DNA of 64,000 bases from Nocardia sp. BMG51109 (GTDB lineage Bacteria > Actinomycetota > Actinomycetes > Mycobacteriales > Mycobacteriaceae). Positions 62,150 to 64,000 of the stretch are shown here, piece after piece (the stretch's first letter is position 1; each line of letters opens with the position of its first letter). The stretch covers positions 1,550,001 through 1,614,000 of the forward strand of contig NZ_JAFQ01000004.1 of NCBI RefSeq assembly GCF_000526215.1, read 5' to 3'. The position numbers were made by a program, and so were the translations under genes. Under the pieces are notes generated by a model that searched no databases, was not told the origin of the DNA, and saw nothing but the letters and a program-made list of their open reading frames with translations.

Positions 62150-63253
62150 ATGACTCGAACCCTAGCGATGGCTGCAGGTGGTGGCGGGGACGCCATCACG
62201 GCCGCTGTGCTCGGCCGCAGAATCGGCGACGGGGATCTGGTCGCGATCATGAGCTACTCCTGGGACCGTCTGATGGTGGATCCCCTCCCCGGACCGCGTA
62301 GCCGATCAGATTTTGTTGGTCTCGAGGAATTGGGGCCGAGTGTGTTCGAGATCCGTGCCGGGTCCCGGCTTCGCCAGAAGGGTACTTCTACTCTGCCACG
62401 CCTCGCCGACGATCTGGGAGAACGGCTTCTGCTCTTGGATCCCAGTACAGGGTCGAATGGGGTGCGTGACCAAATAAGTTGTGCTGCATACGAACTGGAT
62501 ATCGATAACGTACTTGTTGTCGACGTCGGCGGCGACATACTAGCGCGAGGAAGCGAGGCAGGTTTGAGGACGCCGCTGGCGGACTCGCTTTCACTCGCGG
62601 CATGTGCCGAGTTGGAGGTTCCGACTCGGTTGTGGGTCTGCGGACTCGGCCTGGACGGCGAGCTGACCATGGACGAACTGAACCAACGTCTGGACGAGGT
62701 CGGCACTCGGCAGGTCGCCACGCTGAGGAACGAGGACTTCGATGCGGTCCGGACCGTCTTCGACTGGCATCCGTCCGAAGCCACCGGACTGCTGGCCGCT
62801 GCGGCAAGCGGACTTCGTGGAAACGTCGAAACCAGGCAGGGGCAGACCACTGTCGCAATGACCGATGTTTCGACAATCGTTTACAAGATCGCCGTCGCGG
62901 ACGCGATCGAGGGCAGTCTGGCCGCCGATCTCATCGATACTTCCAGCCTGGCGGATGCCGAATGCGTCATTCGGAAACACCGCGGATCCACCGAGATCGA
63001 CTTCGAGCGGCAGCGCTCGGCGGAACGCTCGGCACGGTCACCGCTCCCACCGACAACGCAGATGCTTCCGCGACTCGATCGGTACACAGAGGAAGCGCGG
63101 GTCCGCGGTGTCGACTTCCTGACATTCCGCCGGGTAGCCGAGTTCGCGCGGTCGACCGATCCGGCAGCGGGGGCGGCACTACGCGAGTTGCTGGCTGCGC
63201 ATCGGCCCGACAACTATGCGCCGCCGCTGTACCGCACTGCCTCAGGTTCGTGA
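62150..63253 (+). CDS. DUF1152 family protein
   Basis: 367 residues. The N-terminal LAMAAGGGGDAITAAVLGRR is a glycine-rich loop typical of DUF1152, followed by VLVVDVGGDILARGSEAGLRTPLADS (broken as VVDVGGDILARG), which suggests a nucleotide- or phosphate-binding fold. The function of the family is unknown. GAGGA precedes the ATG. The last 40 bp overlap the convergent oxidoreductase gene. Confidence 0.85.
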   Translation: MTRTLAMAAGGGGDAITAAVLGRRIGDGDLVAIMSYSWDRLMVDPLPGPRSRSDFVGLEELGPSVFEIRAGSRLRQKGTSTLPRLADDLGERLLLLDPSTGSNGVRDQISCAAYELDIDNVLVVDVGGDILARGSEAGLRTPLADSLSLAACAELEVPTRLWVCGLGLDGELTMDELNQRLDEVGTRQVATLRNEDFDAVRTVFDWHPSEATGLLAAAASGLRGNVETRQGQTTVAMTDVSTIVYKIAVADAIEGSLAADLIDTSSLADAECVIRKHRGSTEIDFERQRSAERSARSPLPPTTQMLPRLDRYTEEARVRGVDFLTFRRVAEFARSTDPAAGAALRELLAAHRPDNYAPPLYRTASGS

Positions 63254-64000
63254 GCCGCAGCCACTGGCCGCGGCTTCACCTCGACGCGGTTGTCGTGGAA
63301 GACCGCTCCGCCGCCGAAGTCGGAGTCGCGTTCGGCGATTGTGGCGTTGACGGTCGGGCCGCCGGTGAGCTTGGCCCAGCGGCCTTTGGTGGTGGCGGCT
63401 ACGCCGGGGCGGATGCGGTCGGAGACCTCGGCTATGGCTTCGAAAGAGCCGCGGGTGTTCGAGACGAGTACCGTTGTGCCGTCGGTGATCTCGCGGGCAG
63501 CCGCATCGTCGGGGTGGAGGGTTATTCGGGATTCGCCTGCGCGGCGGCGTAGTTCGGGGTTGTTACCGAATGTGGTGTTGAGGAAGTAGTGGGACGCAGC
63601 GGAGATCAGGACGAGGCCGTCACCCGGGTCGGACGGTGGAATGTACGACGGGAGCGGGTCGTGGCCGGCCTTGTCGGCACGGAACGAGACGAATTGCACC
63701 TTGTCCTTCGGGACCGGGCCGGGCTCCACGCGCAGGAAACCCTCGGACCGTAAGCGGTCGATGTCGTAGTCCTTCAACAGTTGCCGGGCCAGGTCCTCGT
63801 CGGAGTCGTAGAGCGACGGTTCGGTGAGACCCATATGCCGGGCCAGCCGACGGAAAGTCTCCGTCGTGGACAGGCATTCGCCGGGCGGGTCAACCGCGGG
63901 CTCGTTCCAGACCAGGTACATGTTGCCGTAGGCGGCGATCACGTCGAGGTGTTCGGGTTGCATGGTGGCGGGGAGGACGATGTCGGCGTAGTCGACCGTG
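63214..64000 (-). CDS. Molybdopterin oxidoreductase, C-terminal part (gene runs off the right edge)
   Basis: The frame is open to base 64000 and reads VDYADIVLPATMQPEHLDVI, the typical ADIVLPA motif of molybdopterin oxidoreductases. The end carries the C-terminal cofactor-binding domain: LISAASHYFLNTTFGNNPELRRR (broken as LISAASHYFLNTTFGN), HPDDAAAREITDGTTVLVSN and ATTKGRW. It resembles the assimilatory/oxidoreductase subgroup that lacks a membrane partner, but the N-terminal Fe-S motif is outside the window. Substrate unknown. Confidence 0.85.
   Translation of the reverse strand, partial: TVDYADIVLPATMQPEHLDVIAAYGNMYLVWNEPAVDPPGECLSTTETFRRLARHMGLTEPSLYDSDEDLARQLLKDYDIDRLRSEGFLRVEPGPVPKDKVQFVSFRADKAGHDPLPSYIPPSDPGDGLVLISAASHYFLNTTFGNNPELRRRAGESRITLHPDDAAAREITDGTTVLVSNTRGSFEAIAEVSDRIRPGVAATTKGRWAKLTGGPTVNATIAERDSDFGGGAVFHDNRVEVKPRPVAAAHEPEAVRYSGGA

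Overview
The window is high-GC actinobacterial DNA with the gene content of a mycolic-acid-containing Corynebacteriales species, most likely Nocardia or a close relative. It carries an antigen-85-like mycolyltransferase, a complete mce4-type sterol import operon, PhoP/PhoR and EspR-like regulators, OtsA, and a large sterol catabolism cluster whose gene order follows Mycobacterium tuberculosis Rv3489 to Rv3553. The species assignment is inferred from gene content, not from a marker gene.

Left block (1-18.2 kb): housekeeping and cell-envelope genes. These are glutamate decarboxylase, oligopeptidase B, a mycolyltransferase-like esterase, purB, a TetR regulator, an aminotransferase, an M23 peptidase, purD, two HIT proteins, PhoR/PhoP, one tRNA-Thr(TGT), an orphan MbtH protein and an alpha/beta hydrolase. 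Several of them (oligopeptidase B, purB, purD, HIT, phoR, phoP) match the M. tuberculosis Rv0757-Rv0782 neighbourhood.

Sterol block (18.3-58.3 kb): a small ORF and otsA lead into a minus-strand mce4 operon (yrbE4A, yrbE4B, mceA-F, two Mce-associated proteins). Then come hsd4A, a ferredoxin, chsE4/chsE5 (fadE26/fadE27), fadD19, a second acyl-CoA ligase, an F420/LLM oxidoreductase, a tandem DUF35 protein, ltp4, ltp3, a ketosteroid-isomerase-like protein, cyp125 and fadA5. Nine matches to the KstR operator (TnnAACnnGTTnnA) lie at the promoters. The next segment (52.7-58.2 kb: two SDRs, echA20, ipdA, ipdB, ipdC) has one KstR2-type site (AnCAAGnnCTTGnT) in its divergent promoter. Together the genes import sterols, activate and shorten the C17 side chain (including the aldolase route suited to C24-branched sterols), and open rings C and D.

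Two accessory insertions interrupt the sterol block. One (34.7-36.6 kb) holds a probably frameshifted Doc-like toxin, a VOC protein and a SigG-like sigma factor. The other (48.2-52.4 kb) holds an EspR-like XRE regulator facing a coupled operon: a GSA-repeat secreted protein, an ImmA/IrrE-type metallopeptidase, a repeat-encoded 70-aa ORF and a DUF6545-like membrane protein.

Right block (58.4-64 kb): a DUF4189 protein, an SDR/XRE divergent pair, then a stretch that looks less GC-rich with an AT-rich perfect hairpin, a small ORF, a GntR/UTRA regulator and a DUF1152 protein. A molybdopterin oxidoreductase runs off the right edge.

The least expected observations are a dispersed palindromic repeat family (five units at three loci) whose outer stem arms differ between loci but stay complementary, and two short ORFs joined by ATGA overlaps between ipdA/ipdB and ipdB/ipdC.
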